Origin: Lachnospiraceae bacterium
GTDB taxonomy: Bacteria > Bacillota > Clostridia > Lachnospirales > Lachnospiraceae
Assembly: GCA_003489085.1 (NCBI GenBank)
Contig: DNJM01000218.1
Location: 1-14,995 of the forward strand
Reading direction: 5' to 3'
Length of the DNA: 14,995 nt
The translations under genes were made by a program, and so were the position numbers. A model generated the notes under the pieces. That model did no database searches. It saw only the letters and a program-made list of their open reading frames with translations, and was not told where the DNA came from. The first letter of the stretch is position 1; every line of letters begins with the position of its first letter. Shown here piece after piece: positions 1-7,236 of the stretch.

Positions 1-45
1 TCTGCGTCCCGAACGCAGCGCTCTACCAAACTGAGCCACACTTCG
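1..45 (-). tRNA. tRNA-Pro (anticodon CGG), 3' part outside window
   Basis: Read on the minus strand, the 5' half of a tRNA is visible: a 7-nt acceptor strand CGAAGTG, TG, a D-arm GCTC/GAGC with AGTTTGGTA loop, then a 5-bp anticodon stem CTGCG/CGCAG closing the 7-nt loop TTCGGGA. The loop gives anticodon CGG, which reads the proline codon CCG. The variable loop, T-arm and 3' acceptor strand lie beyond position 1, so acceptor pairing cannot be checked. It sits 4 nt downstream of tRNA-Gln and is probably co-transcribed with it. Confidence 0.88.
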
Positions 46-49
46 AAAG

Positions 50-120
50 CTACGGATAGAGGATTTGAACCTCTACTAACAGAGTCAGAGTCTGCTGTGC
101 TGCCATTACACCAATCCGCA
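50..120 (-). tRNA. tRNA-Gln (anticodon CTG)
   Basis: A complete 71-nt cloverleaf on the minus strand. The acceptor TGCGGAT pairs with ATCCGTA and the discriminator is G. The D-arm is GTGT/GCAC, the anticodon stem is GCAGA/TCTGT around loop CTCTGAC (anticodon CTG, codon CAG), the variable region is 4 nt, and the T-arm is AGAGG/CCTCT with loop TTCAAAT. CCA is not encoded, so it must be added after transcription. It is first in a tRNA pair with the partial tRNA-Pro. Confidence 0.93.
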
Positions 121-160
121 TTAGGTTGTTTTGTTCTTGTCTTTCGCAACGAACATGATT

Positions 161-188
161 ATTATAACAAATATTTCGGAAAAATCAA
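161..188 (-). promoter_or_regulatory. Sigma-A-type promoter of the tRNA-Gln/tRNA-Pro unit
   Basis: On the minus strand TTGATT (183-188) and a consensus TATAAT (161-166) are separated by 16 bp. Transcription would begin near 153, about 33 nt before the 5' end of tRNA-Gln, a leader length suited to RNase P processing. The surrounding DNA is AT-rich and no gene is seen between 121 and 361. Confidence 0.75.
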
Positions 189-311
189 TGCTTTTTTTAA
201 GAAAATATGATAAAATGTCAAAATAACCATGAAATGTAAAGCTGTAGTAAAATGAATTGTTGAAAATGCACAAAAATAGAAGCTTTTGGAAGGAATATAT
301 GATAGTGAAAG

Positions 312-359
312 AAACGGGTGCCATGCGGATCCTTTCAGGAAGACGCATAGCACCCGTTT
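312..359 (-). terminator. Hairpin terminator of the GNAT gene
   Basis: A 10-bp outer stem AAACGGGTGC (312-321) / GCACCCGTTT (350-359) continues after one mismatch into ATGCG/CGCAT and an inner TCCT/AGGA, so almost the whole interval folds as one hairpin. It begins 2 nt after the GNAT stop codon. On the minus strand the stem is followed by a T-rich tract (CTTTCAC), consistent with intrinsic termination. The A-rich 5' arm could also let it work toward the tRNA side, but no plus-strand gene precedes it. Confidence 0.75.
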
Positions 360-361
360 AC

Positions 362-868
362 TTAATCCGTAATTGGATATTCCAGGATATAATCATCCAT
401 TACGAAGCCATTTCCGATGTCAGTTACCTGGGAACGTACAATTTCGAATCCGAGATGTTTGTAGACCTCCAGCGTGTTGGCATTGTATTTGTTGCAGGTC
501 AGCCAGATTTTTTTTAGACCGCGTGTTTTGCAGAGAGAGATCAGATATCTCAGCACGTTGGTACTGATATGCTTTCCACGGCATTCTTCATGAATATAGA
601 GCTTGGAGAGGAAAAGTGCATCCTCTTCTTCTTTGATGCCGACATAGCCTGCCATCAGATATTCATAGATCAGAACGAAATATTCATAGCCTTCGGACAT
701 GATCTGGCGGTTTAAGGCATCCACGGACTGAAATTTCTCCAGCATATATTCTACCTGCTGCTCACCGATAATCGGGGTAAAGTGCTCATGCCAGATATCA
801 TCTGCGAGAGCAGCAATGTTGTAAAGCAGTTCCGCATTGTCAGCAGGAACAATTCGTAAGTCTTCCAT
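362..868 (-). CDS. GNAT-family N-acetyltransferase
   Basis: A 168-aa cytosolic protein of the usual length for GNAT enzymes, which move an acetyl group from acetyl-CoA to an amine. The acetyl-CoA-binding motif A is visible as LYIHEECRGKHIS (a R-G-x-x-x-S form of Q/RxxGxG/A). It is followed by the family C-terminal pattern NKYNANTLEVYKHLGFEIV, in which an Asn and a Tyr precede the LGF turn. The substrate cannot be named. The start at 868 (MEDLRIVP) is chosen because AAAGGAG lies 8-9 nt upstream. An in-frame start at 958 would put promoter DNA inside the coding region and adds a poorly conserved-looking extension. It is monocistronic, with its own promoter and terminator, and divergent from the ABC exporter operon. 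Confidence 0.87.
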   Translation of the reverse strand: MEDLRIVPADNAELLYNIAALADDIWHEHFTPIIGEQQVEYMLEKFQSVDALNRQIMSEGYEYFVLIYEYLMAGYVGIKEEEDALFLSKLYIHEECRGKHISTNVLRYLISLCKTRGLKKIWLTCNKYNANTLEVYKHLGFEIVRSQVTDIGNGFVMDDYILEYPITD

Positions 869-929
869 ATTTGATACACTCCTTTGTTTAGAAAAATATA
901 ACTTTTTTATCATCCATAACAATGGTATT

Positions 930-958
930 ATTATAATAGAAATCAGATCAGGAAACAA
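930..958 (-). promoter_or_regulatory. Promoter of the GNAT gene, overlapping a possible divergent -10
   Basis: On the minus strand -35 TTGTTT (953-958) and -10 TATAAT (930-935) have a 17-bp spacer. The leader to the start codon is about 55 nt. The -10 lies in the near-palindrome ATTATTATAAT, so the plus strand also reads TATAAT at 932-937. That could serve the ABC operon, but no good plus-strand -35 is seen at 16-18 bp, so the plus direction is only a possibility. Confidence 0.72.
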
Positions 959-961
959 TAG

Positions 962-976
962 GGGAATTCGATTCCC
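962..976. promoter_or_regulatory. Perfect 6-bp dyad in the leader of the ABC operon
   Basis: GGGAAT-TCG-ATTCCC is an uninterrupted inverted repeat 37 nt before the ATPase start and just beyond the GNAT -35 box. It could be an operator shared by the divergent genes or a small leader hairpin. No T-run follows, so it is not a terminator. The regulator is unknown. Confidence 0.35.
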
Positions 977-1012
977 GTAGGATGATTTGCAGGATGACAG
1001 GAGGCAGAATAC

Positions 1013-1717
1013 ATGAGTGATTTTGTAACATTGACAAATGTAAAGAAGATATACCGTATGGGGGAGATAGAGATTGCTGCAGCGAACGGAATTGAATTTT
1101 CTATCCGGAAGGGAGAATTCGCAGTTGTGGTTGGTCCCAGCGGTGCGGGAAAAACCACGGTACTGAACATTTTAGGAGGCATGGATACGGCGACCAGCGG
1201 TCAGGTGCTGGTAGATGGAGAGGATATTGCAAAATATTCCCCACGGCAGCTTACCTCTTACCGAAGGGATGATATTGGGTTCGTATTTCAGTTCTATAAT
1301 CTGGTTCCGAACCTGACGGCATTGGAGAATGTGGAGCTGGCGCTTCAGATCTGTAAGGAACCTTTGGATGCGGCGGAGGTGTTAAGAGAGGTCGGCCTGG
1401 GAGAACGGCTGAATAATTTCCCGGCGCAGCTCTCAGGCGGAGAGCAGCAGAGAGTGTCGATTGCCAGGGCACTGGCTAAGAACCCGAAGTTGCTGTTGTG
1501 CGATGAACCGACCGGTGCGTTGGATTATAATACCGGAAAAGCCATTCTGAAATTATTGCAGGATACCTGCCGTAAGAAAGGGATGACAGTTATACTGATT
1601 ACACACAATTCAGCGATTGCACCGATGGCGGACCGGGTGATCCGGATTAAGAACGGGCGGGTATCCGATATAACCAGGAATGCATTTCCGGTTCCGGTAG
1701 AGACAATAGAATGGTAA
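1013..1717 (+). CDS. ABC transporter ATP-binding protein, MacB/LolD (FtsE-like) type
   Basis: A 234-aa nucleotide-binding subunit that hydrolyses ATP on the cytosolic face for its FtsX-like partner encoded next. All hallmark motifs are present: Walker A GPSGAGKT (about residues 42-49), Q-loop VFQFYNLVPNLTALENVEL, signature LSGGEQQRV, Walker B LLLCDEPTGAL, and the H-loop ITHN. The D/E catalytic pair after Walker B and the FQFYNLxPxxTxxENV segment are typical of the MacB/LolD/BceA clade, which usually exports or acts mechanically rather than importing. AGGAGG (999-1004) is 8 nt from ATG, an ideal spacing. It is followed 20 nt later by the permease, so the two form an operon. The substrate is not evident. 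Confidence 0.93.
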   Translation: MSDFVTLTNVKKIYRMGEIEIAAANGIEFSIRKGEFAVVVGPSGAGKTTVLNILGGMDTATSGQVLVDGEDIAKYSPRQLTSYRRDDIGFVFQFYNLVPNLTALENVELALQICKEPLDAAEVLREVGLGERLNNFPAQLSGGEQQRVSIARALAKNPKLLLCDEPTGALDYNTGKAILKLLQDTCRKKGMTVILITHNSAIAPMADRVIRIKNGRVSDITRNAFPVPVETIEW

Positions 1718-1737
1718 ATAACAGGAGTAGATAAGGC

Positions 1738-4700
1738 GTGAATAAGAAGAAAGCATTACAACGAGATTTCTATATGGAAGTAAAGAAGAGCCGCGGACGG
1801 TTTCTCTCCATCTTTTTGATCGTGGCGCTGGGTGTGGCTTTCCTGTCAGGTATCCGGGCTTCGGAGCCGGATATGCGGTATTCCGGAGATGCCTATTTCG
1901 ATAAATGGAGATTGATGGATATCCAGGTGCTTGGCACACTTGGACTCACCGACGATGATGTGGAGGCCATTCAGAAGCTTGACAGTGTAGAAAAGGCGGA
2001 AGGAACCTATAGTACGGATGTATTGTGCGATGCGGGAGAGGTTCAGGAGGTACTGCATGTGATGGCGCTTCTTCCGGATATGAATCTGTTCGATGTCAGT
2101 GAGGGAAGGCTTCCTGAAAAGAAGGATGAGTGCCTGGTGGATATAGATTTTCTGAAATCCCATGAATTGCAGATCGGAGATACGATTACCCTGCATTCGG
2201 GAACAGAGGATCCGTTGACGGATACGATGGTAACAGATCACTATACGATTGTAGGAGCCGGGAGCAGCTGCCGGTATATTTCCTTTGGTCGTGGCAGCAG
2301 TCTGATCGGCACCGGAGAGACAGAAGGCTTTCTGGCGGTGATTCCGGAGGCTTTTGATATGGACGTATATACGGAGATCTGTGTCATGGCGGAAGGTGCC
2401 AAAGAGGCTACGTCGCATACAGAGGAGTATGACAATCTGGTAGAACGTACTGTGGAAGAAATCGAAGCGATGGAAGATTATCGCTGCCAGGTGCGGTATG
2501 AGGATATTACCGGAGAAGCGAAAGAAAAGCTGGAGGATGCGAAAAGGGAGCTTGCGGACGGTAAAAAGGAAGCAGAGGAAAAGCTGAAGGAAGCAGAAGA
2601 AGAGCTGCGTGACGGAGAAGAAAAGCTGTTGGATGGAGAGAAGCAGACAGCAGAGGGTGAGAAGTCTCTGGCAGATGGGAAGAGGACGCTGCAAAGTAAG
2701 CAGGCAGATCTGGCAGCAGCGCGGAAACAGTATGAAAGCGGCATGGCAGAGTATCAGACGAATCTGGCGGAACTGAATGCGCAGGAGGCGGAATTTAACC
2801 GCAGGCTTCCGGAGGCACTGGCAGAAATCGAGGCCGGAGAGGCGGAGCTTGCTGCCCAGGAAGCAGCAGCCAGGGAGCAGCTTGCCCAGGCGAAGCAGGA
2901 GATCAATACGCAGTTAAGTGCAGTGATGGAGGCGGAAGCTGCGCTGCCGACTGTGTCGGAGCAGCTTACTCAGGCAGAGCAGACGCAGCAGACAGCAGAG
3001 GAGAATCATACGTTGGAGCAGCTTGCCGCACAAAAGGAAGCACTGGAGCTGCAGAAGGCGGAGCTGGAGGAACAGCTGGCAGGTCTGCAGAAGCAGAAGG
3101 AAGAGCTGGAAGAAAGCGGAGCAGATCCGGAAGTGATACAGACGCTGGAATTACAGATACAGCAGGGAAACGCAGGTCTGGAGCAGCTCGTGCAGGGAAT
3201 CACACAGGTGGATGAGACGGCAGCCGCATTGGAAGCTTTGCCGGAGCAGATCCGGCAGCTGACGGAGATTCAGCAGCAGCTTACGGAAGCGGTTGCCATG
3301 AAGCCGGTGCTGGAGTCCGCACAGGAAGAGCTGAATGCGCAGGAAGCGGCATTGGAGGTGCAGCTGCAGGCAGGAAGAGAGCAGCTGATTCAGGCAAGGC
3401 AGGAATTAAAGGATATTCAGGCTGCGCTGCAAAGTGCAAAGGGACAGCTTACAGCAGCCGGGGATCAGCTGACAGAAGCAAAAGCACAGATTGACAGCGG
3501 ACAGGTGCAGATCAATGAAGGCTTCCGCACACTGGCAGAGAGCGAGGTATCTCTGCAAAAGGCGAAGGAAGAGATTGCTGAGAGCCGTAAAAAGCTGGAA
3601 GACGGAAGAACAGAATATGAGGAAAAGAAGCTGGAAGCGGAACAGGAGATCCGGGACGGAGAGCAGAAGATAGAGGAAGCGGAAGAAGAAATTGCAGACA
3701 TCAAAGAACCCTCCTGGTATGTGAATGACAGAAGTGTGCTGCCGGAGTACACCGGATATGGGGAAAACGCGGATCGTATGCGGGCGATCGGGCAGGTCTT
3801 TCCGGTACTCTTTTTCCTGGTGGCAGCGCTCATCAGTCTGACGACGATGACGCGGATGGTAGAGGAGCAGAGAACCCAGATCGGTACATTAAAGGCACTC
3901 GGTTACAATAAGCTTTCTATCGCCGGAAAATATCTGTCCTACGCGCTGCTGGCGACGATCGGAGGAAGTTTGTTCGGCGTCCTGTTCGGAGAAAAGGTAT
4001 TCCCATTTATCATTATCTATGCCTATAAGATTATGTATAAGCATATTCCGGATATTGTTGTTCCGTACAATCTGAAGTACGCAGTGATTGCGACAGTGGC
4101 GGCAGTTTTCTGTACGACGGCGGCGACTTTGTTCTCCTGTTATAAGGAGCTGGCGGCTCAGCCGGCGGTATTGATGCGCCCGCCCGCACCAAAACAGGGC
4201 AAACGAATCATACTGGAACGAATCCCGTTTTTATGGAAACGAATGAATTTCACCTGGAAATCTACTTTCCGGAATCTGATCCGCTATAAGAAGCGATTCT
4301 TTATGACAATCATTGGAATCGGCGGCTGTATGGCGCTGATGCTGGTAGGATTCGGACTGAAGGATTCGATTATGGATGTGGCCAGACTGCAGTATCGGGA
4401 AATCCAGACGCATAGTGCTTCCGTATTTTTGAAAGAGGATGCAACGGAAGAGGAGAAGGAGGAGCTGCTGCACTATCTGGATACGAATAAAGAGATCTCC
4501 GGCAGAGCAGAGGTGTATCTGAAAATGATAACAGTAAAAAGCGCGAAAATTACCAAAGAGCCCTACCTGTGCGTAGCAGCAGATCCGAAGGAACTGGAGA
4601 AGTTCATGGTATTCAGAAACCGTCAGAATCCGGAAGAGACCTACACGCTCCCGAATGATGGGGTGATCCTGACAGAAAAACTGGCAAATATGCTGAGTGT

Positions 4701-5391
4701 GGAGGTGGGCGATACCTTTATTATCCAAAACAGTGAGCTGGGTGATAAAGAAGTGAAGGTAGCGGCCGTCTGTGAGAACTATATGGGCCATTACATATAT
4801 ATGAGTGGTGCCTTATATGAGAAATTATATGGGACTACAGCACCATACAATGGGCTGTATCTGGGAATGAAGGAGTATGATCAGCAGAAGCTTTATCGAA
4901 TCGGAGAACAGATACTTGGCTTTTCCGAGGTACAGAATGTAACTTATACAGATAATATGGAAGAACGGCTGAATGATATGCTGAAGAGCCTGAATCTGGT
5001 TATCGTGGTGCTGATCGTATCCGCCGGTGCGCTGGCCTTTATCGTTCTGTACAACCTGAATAATATCAATATCACGGAGCGGAAGCGGGAGCTGGCGACT
5101 ATTAAGGTACTTGGGTTCTATGATGGCGAGGTGGCGGCTTATGTGTACCGGGAAAATGTTCTTCTGACATTGGTTGGAGCCGCCTGCGGATGTGTAATGG
5201 GATGGCTTCTGCATCAGTACGTCATCGTTACTGTAGAGGTGGAAGAAGTGATGTTTGGACGAAATATTAATTTCCAAAGCTATCTGTACAGCCTGCTGTT
5301 CACCATTGGTTTTTCCATCATCGTGAATCTGGTTATGTATTTTAAGCTGAAGAAGATTGATATGGTGGAATCTCTGAAGAGTATTGAGTAG
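1738..5391 (+). CDS. Large FtsX-like ABC permease with long coiled-coil insertion
   Basis: A 1217-aa membrane protein, two to three times the length of MacB or BceB permeases. Order: basic N-terminus and TM1 (about residues 22-42); a soluble domain to ~260; a nearly unbroken coiled coil (~262-655) rich in Glu, Gln, Ala and Lys with recurrent L-x-D-G spacing (LADGK, LRDGE, LLDGE); a first FtsX domain with three to four TMs (~685-800) including the conserved EQRTQIGTLKALGY; another TM (~852-872) and extracytoplasmic domain; then a second FtsX domain with three TMs (~1085-1217) including TERKRELATIKVLGF. The start is GTG, with AGGAG 10 nt upstream, and the basic MNKKKALQRDFYMEVKKS supports it. 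Outward placement of the coil follows from membrane topology and is inferred. A role in export or cell-envelope remodelling is plausible, but no substrate can be assigned. Confidence 0.88.
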   Translation: MNKKKALQRDFYMEVKKSRGRFLSIFLIVALGVAFLSGIRASEPDMRYSGDAYFDKWRLMDIQVLGTLGLTDDDVEAIQKLDSVEKAEGTYSTDVLCDAGEVQEVLHVMALLPDMNLFDVSEGRLPEKKDECLVDIDFLKSHELQIGDTITLHSGTEDPLTDTMVTDHYTIVGAGSSCRYISFGRGSSLIGTGETEGFLAVIPEAFDMDVYTEICVMAEGAKEATSHTEEYDNLVERTVEEIEAMEDYRCQVRYEDITGEAKEKLEDAKRELADGKKEAEEKLKEAEEELRDGEEKLLDGEKQTAEGEKSLADGKRTLQSKQADLAAARKQYESGMAEYQTNLAELNAQEAEFNRRLPEALAEIEAGEAELAAQEAAAREQLAQAKQEINTQLSAVMEAEAALPTVSEQLTQAEQTQQTAEENHTLEQLAAQKEALELQKAELEEQLAGLQKQKEELEESGADPEVIQTLELQIQQGNAGLEQLVQGITQVDETAAALEALPEQIRQLTEIQQQLTEAVAMKPVLESAQEELNAQEAALEVQLQAGREQLIQARQELKDIQAALQSAKGQLTAAGDQLTEAKAQIDSGQVQINEGFRTLAESEVSLQKAKEEIAESRKKLEDGRTEYEEKKLEAEQEIRDGEQKIEEAEEEIADIKEPSWYVNDRSVLPEYTGYGENADRMRAIGQVFPVLFFLVAALISLTTMTRMVEEQRTQIGTLKALGYNKLSIAGKYLSYALLATIGGSLFGVLFGEKVFPFIIIYAYKIMYKHIPDIVVPYNLKYAVIATVAAVFCTTAATLFSCYKELAAQPAVLMRPPAPKQGKRIILERIPFLWKRMNFTWKSTFRNLIRYKKRFFMTIIGIGGCMALMLVGFGLKDSIMDVARLQYREIQTHSASVFLKEDATEEEKEELLHYLDTNKEISGRAEVYLKMITVKSAKITKEPYLCVAADPKELEKFMVFRNRQNPEETYTLPNDGVILTEKLANMLSVEVGDTFIIQNSELGDKEVKVAAVCENYMGHYIYMSGALYEKLYGTTAPYNGLYLGMKEYDQQKLYRIGEQILGFSEVQNVTYTDNMEERLNDMLKSLNLVIVVLIVSAGALAFIVLYNLNNINITERKRELATIKVLGFYDGEVAAYVYRENVLLTLVGAACGCVMGWLLHQYVIVTVEVEEVMFGRNINFQSYLYSLLFTIGFSIIVNLVMYFKLKKIDMVESLKSIE

Positions 5392-5398
5392 AGAACTG

Positions 5399-5463
5399 GA
5401 AAAATTTATAATGTGTATGGGATGATTAGCACTCTGGTGAAAAAAGAGTGCTAATTTTCTGTT
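5399..5463. repeat. Left copy (R1) of ~64-bp imperfect direct repeat
   Basis: This segment, starting 8 nt after the permease stop, aligns with 13753-13816. Both begin GAAAAATTT, both carry ATTAGCACTCT, and both end with the same 23 bases from the A-run through GAGTGCTAATTTTCTGTT. Only the stretch before the hairpin and the loop differ. The two copies bracket the LytTR/receptor/surface-protein module. Confidence 0.75.
5426..5460 (+). terminator. Terminator of the ABC operon, CIRCE-like hairpin
   Basis: A 10-bp perfect stem TTAGCACTCT (5426-5435) / AGAGTGCTAA (5445-5454) with a 9-nt loop is followed by TTTTCT, 35 nt after the permease stop. The arms equal the CIRCE half-sites TTAGCACTC/GAGTGCTAA, but the half-sites are 11 nt apart instead of 9 and no heat-shock gene follows. 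A terminator role is therefore favoured over HrcA binding. Confidence 0.78.
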
Positions 5464-5499
5464 TCGTGGAAGAGAAGGCCTTCTTTTTGAACTTGTATT

Positions 5500-5530
5500 A
5501 CGAAATTACACGCCGATTCAACGGAATTGG
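5500..5530 (+). promoter_or_regulatory. Predicted LytTR binding site at the regulator promoter
   Basis: Direct repeats ACGAAATTAC (5500-5509) and ACGGAATTGG (5521-5530) are 21 bp apart start to start, two helical turns, as is known for LytTR regulators such as AgrA and ComE (about 9-bp repeats with 12-bp spacing). The same pair with the same spacing occurs before the surface-protein gene. An additional inverted repeat AACGGAA/TTCCGTT (5520-5526/5538-5544) exists only here. Self-activation by the regulator encoded at 5613 is the natural inference. Confidence 0.7.
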
Positions 5531-5535
5531 AATAT

Positions 5536-5564
5536 CGTTCCGTTTGTATAGATAGGCCTATAAT
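5536..5564 (+). promoter_or_regulatory. Activator-dependent promoter of the regulator/receptor operon
   Basis: TATAAT at 5559-5564 is a consensus -10. At 17 bp the -35 position reads CGTTCC (5536-5541), a poor match, which fits a promoter needing the LytTR activator bound just upstream. A start near 5571 leaves a ~42-nt leader carrying AGGTGG before the ATG at 5613. A TTTGTA at 5543-5548 is also conserved in the second promoter. Confidence 0.6.
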
Positions 5565-5612
5565 GCTAAAATGGTTTTATAATCAGGAATATTTTGCGTA
5601 TGAGGTGGAAAG

Positions 5613-6323
5613 ATGTTGAGACTTGCGGTATGTGACGACAGCGTCCTGTTTTTGCGGGAAATGCAAGAAGTATTGGAAACGGACGAGAGGGTAGAAAGCG
5701 TGGACGTTTATGAGAATCCCGAAAATCTGATGGAAGATATCGATAAGGGGAAGACGGATTTTGATGCGATCTTCATGGATATAGAACTGGAAAAAGAGGA
5801 GAACGGGATAGAGTATGTAAAAGAGATTTTTCGGAAAGCGCCGGAGATTCCGCTGATTTATGTGACGGGGTATCACGACCGGTATGCACAGCAGATCTTT
5901 CTGAATGACGCGAATCTTGCGGGATATCTGATGAAGCCTCTGGACAAAGAGATTCTGGGACAATATCTGGATAAGATCTGTCAAATGAGAATACCGAAGC
6001 ACATGCTCAGTTTTTCGGTCAAAGGAAAAATGCATATGATAGGAGCGGACAGCGTCTGGTATCTGGAAAGTGATAACCACAGAGTGCTTATCCACACGGA
6101 GGAGCAGATGTATTCTGTCTATGATAAGCTCAGCAACTTTCAGAAGCAGCTCCCGGCCTCTTTTATACAATGCCACAAAAGTTTTCTGGTCAATATGGAT
6201 CGGATCAAACATATTGAGGGAAACGAAATTTGTTTCCCGGACGGGAGACGGGTGCCGATTAGCAAAATACATAGGGAAAAGGTGAAAAAAAGTTATTTTT
6301 TGCATCTGGGTAAGAGAATATGA
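5613..6323 (+). CDS. LytTR-family response regulator (AgrA/LytR type)
   Basis: A 236-aa cytosolic transcription factor. The N-terminal receiver domain (about 1-120) has the acidic pair D8-D9 (CDDS), the phosphoacceptor D56 in FMDIEL, T85 in YVTGY and K108 in LMKPL, so it looks fully phosphorylatable. The C-terminal LytTR DNA-binding domain (about 130-232) shows the family signature: SVWYLESDNHRVLIHT, the FIQCHKSFLVNMDRI segment, and a basic KIHREKVKKSY tail. AGGTGG lies 4 nt before ATG. Its stop overlaps the start of the first receptor (ATGA), implying translational coupling. It is expected to take phosphate from the neighbouring split kinase and bind the 21-bp-spaced repeats at 5500 and 11404. 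No close named homologue is claimed. Confidence 0.93.
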   Translation: MLRLAVCDDSVLFLREMQEVLETDERVESVDVYENPENLMEDIDKGKTDFDAIFMDIELEKEENGIEYVKEIFRKAPEIPLIYVTGYHDRYAQQIFLNDANLAGYLMKPLDKEILGQYLDKICQMRIPKHMLSFSVKGKMHMIGADSVWYLESDNHRVLIHTEEQMYSVYDKLSNFQKQLPASFIQCHKSFLVNMDRIKHIEGNEICFPDGRRVPISKIHREKVKKSYFLHLGKRI

Positions 6324-7207
6324 TGGAGGCAGGCTTTATTTACCGGTTTATCTGCGGGACTGCTCAGGGTATGAGTCAGGTTGTGATGGGCGCCTGCATC
6401 GAAAGGCTGCTGACAGGAAGAGATGACAGGATTTCCAAAAGGAAAAGACTTGCTTTCTGGTTTGTCCTGGGCTGTGGACTGGATCTGTTCAAGTGCTTAT
6501 TTCCTATGCCTGATTGGTATTTATCGATTGGAAATACAGCAGTTAAGAGCACTTATTATGTCCTGCTGCTGAAATATTTTTACAGTGATAAGGTATGGCT
6601 GAAATTCACGCATGCCAGTATGGTGATTCTGCAAAATGTTCTGTCAGATCTGATTCACATGGTGATTTTTGGTGAGATTGGAAATGAAATTCTTTGCGAT
6701 TATGCAAATCCCTATATGGTCAAAAGATGTTTGAGTGTTGCGATGCTGTCGGCGCTGCTGAACGTGATCTATACGGCGGTTGTGCTCAGAATAAAGAAAA
6801 AGGAAAAGATAAATCCGGTGTGGATTGCGGTGAGTCTCCAGTTTTTTCTTGTGTTTGCGGCGGTATGGAAGACCTGGAGGCTACCGGACATGAATGAGGA
6901 TTATGACAGGTATTTCATGATTGTCTGTATTGGTTCTGTTTTGGAATTCTCTCTGCTGATGCTTTATTTAAGCCAGTCGGAGAAACAGGAAGCGAAGGCG
7001 GAAGCAGTACGACTTCAGGAGATCATAGAGCAGGAAAAGGTTCATTATCAGGAGATGGAAGCGCGCCGGGAGGAGATGGCGAAGCTGCGGCATGATTACA
7101 ATAATATTCTCACATCGGTCATGTTCCTTACGAAAAACGGAAATACCGATGAGGCGGCAGGTGTCATCAGAGCGTTAAAGGAGCGTATCGGCGCCGCAGG
7201 GGAATAA
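6320..7207 (+). CDS. AgrC-like receptor 1: sensor plus H-box, no ATPase domain
   Basis: A 295-aa membrane protein with seven predicted hydrophobic segments (about 8-28, 43-60, 66-86, 93-114, 133-155, 163-183, 198-218). Basic loops (GRDDRISKRKR, KKKEKIN) place the N-terminus outside and the C-terminus inside. A coil (QEAKAEAVRLQEIIEQEKVH) leads to the dimerisation/phosphoacceptor region with H258 in LRHDYNN and the second helix EAAGVIRALKERIG. Then the protein ends, where AgrC-family kinases continue for some 120-150 residues of ATP-binding domain. All four upstream paralogues end at the same point, so this is architecture, not damage. ATGA overlap couples it to the regulator. The start at 6320 rather than 6323 matches the length M-x3-GFIY of its paralogues. 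The predicted role is a phosphoacceptor receptor subunit. Confidence 0.85.
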   Translation: MMEAGFIYRFICGTAQGMSQVVMGACIERLLTGRDDRISKRKRLAFWFVLGCGLDLFKCLFPMPDWYLSIGNTAVKSTYYVLLLKYFYSDKVWLKFTHASMVILQNVLSDLIHMVIFGEIGNEILCDYANPYMVKRCLSVAMLSALLNVIYTAVVLRIKKKEKINPVWIAVSLQFFLVFAAVWKTWRLPDMNEDYDRYFMIVCIGSVLEFSLLMLYLSQSEKQEAKAEAVRLQEIIEQEKVHYQEMEARREEMAKLRHDYNNILTSVMFLTKNGNTDEAAGVIRALKERIGAAGE

Positions 7208-7236
7208 GCCTTTACAATGTTTATAGGAGAAAAAGG

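Noticed and set aside
257..517. Short plus-strand open frame crossing the GNAT terminator
   Set aside because: It is antisense to the GNAT gene, with no ribosome site or similarity, and runs through the terminator hairpin.
869..958. N-terminal extension of the GNAT protein to an upstream ATG at 958
   Set aside because: The promoter -10 and -35 lie within this stretch, and the ATG at 868 has a well-placed AAAGGAG.
1846..2694. 282-codon open frame on the minus strand inside the permease gene
   Set aside because: It is antisense to a clearly coding frame, has no ribosome site or recognisable motif, and results from the biased codon use of the coiled-coil region.
5426..5454. Second CIRCE element for HrcA after the ABC operon
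   Set aside because: The half-sites match but the spacer is 11 nt instead of 9 and no heat-shock gene follows; it is better explained as a terminator.
5473..5484. Palindrome AGAAGGCCTTCT followed by a T-run as a second terminator
   Set aside because: It has no loop, so a stable RNA hairpin would need to open the centre; it may be chance or a protein site, but nothing supports it.
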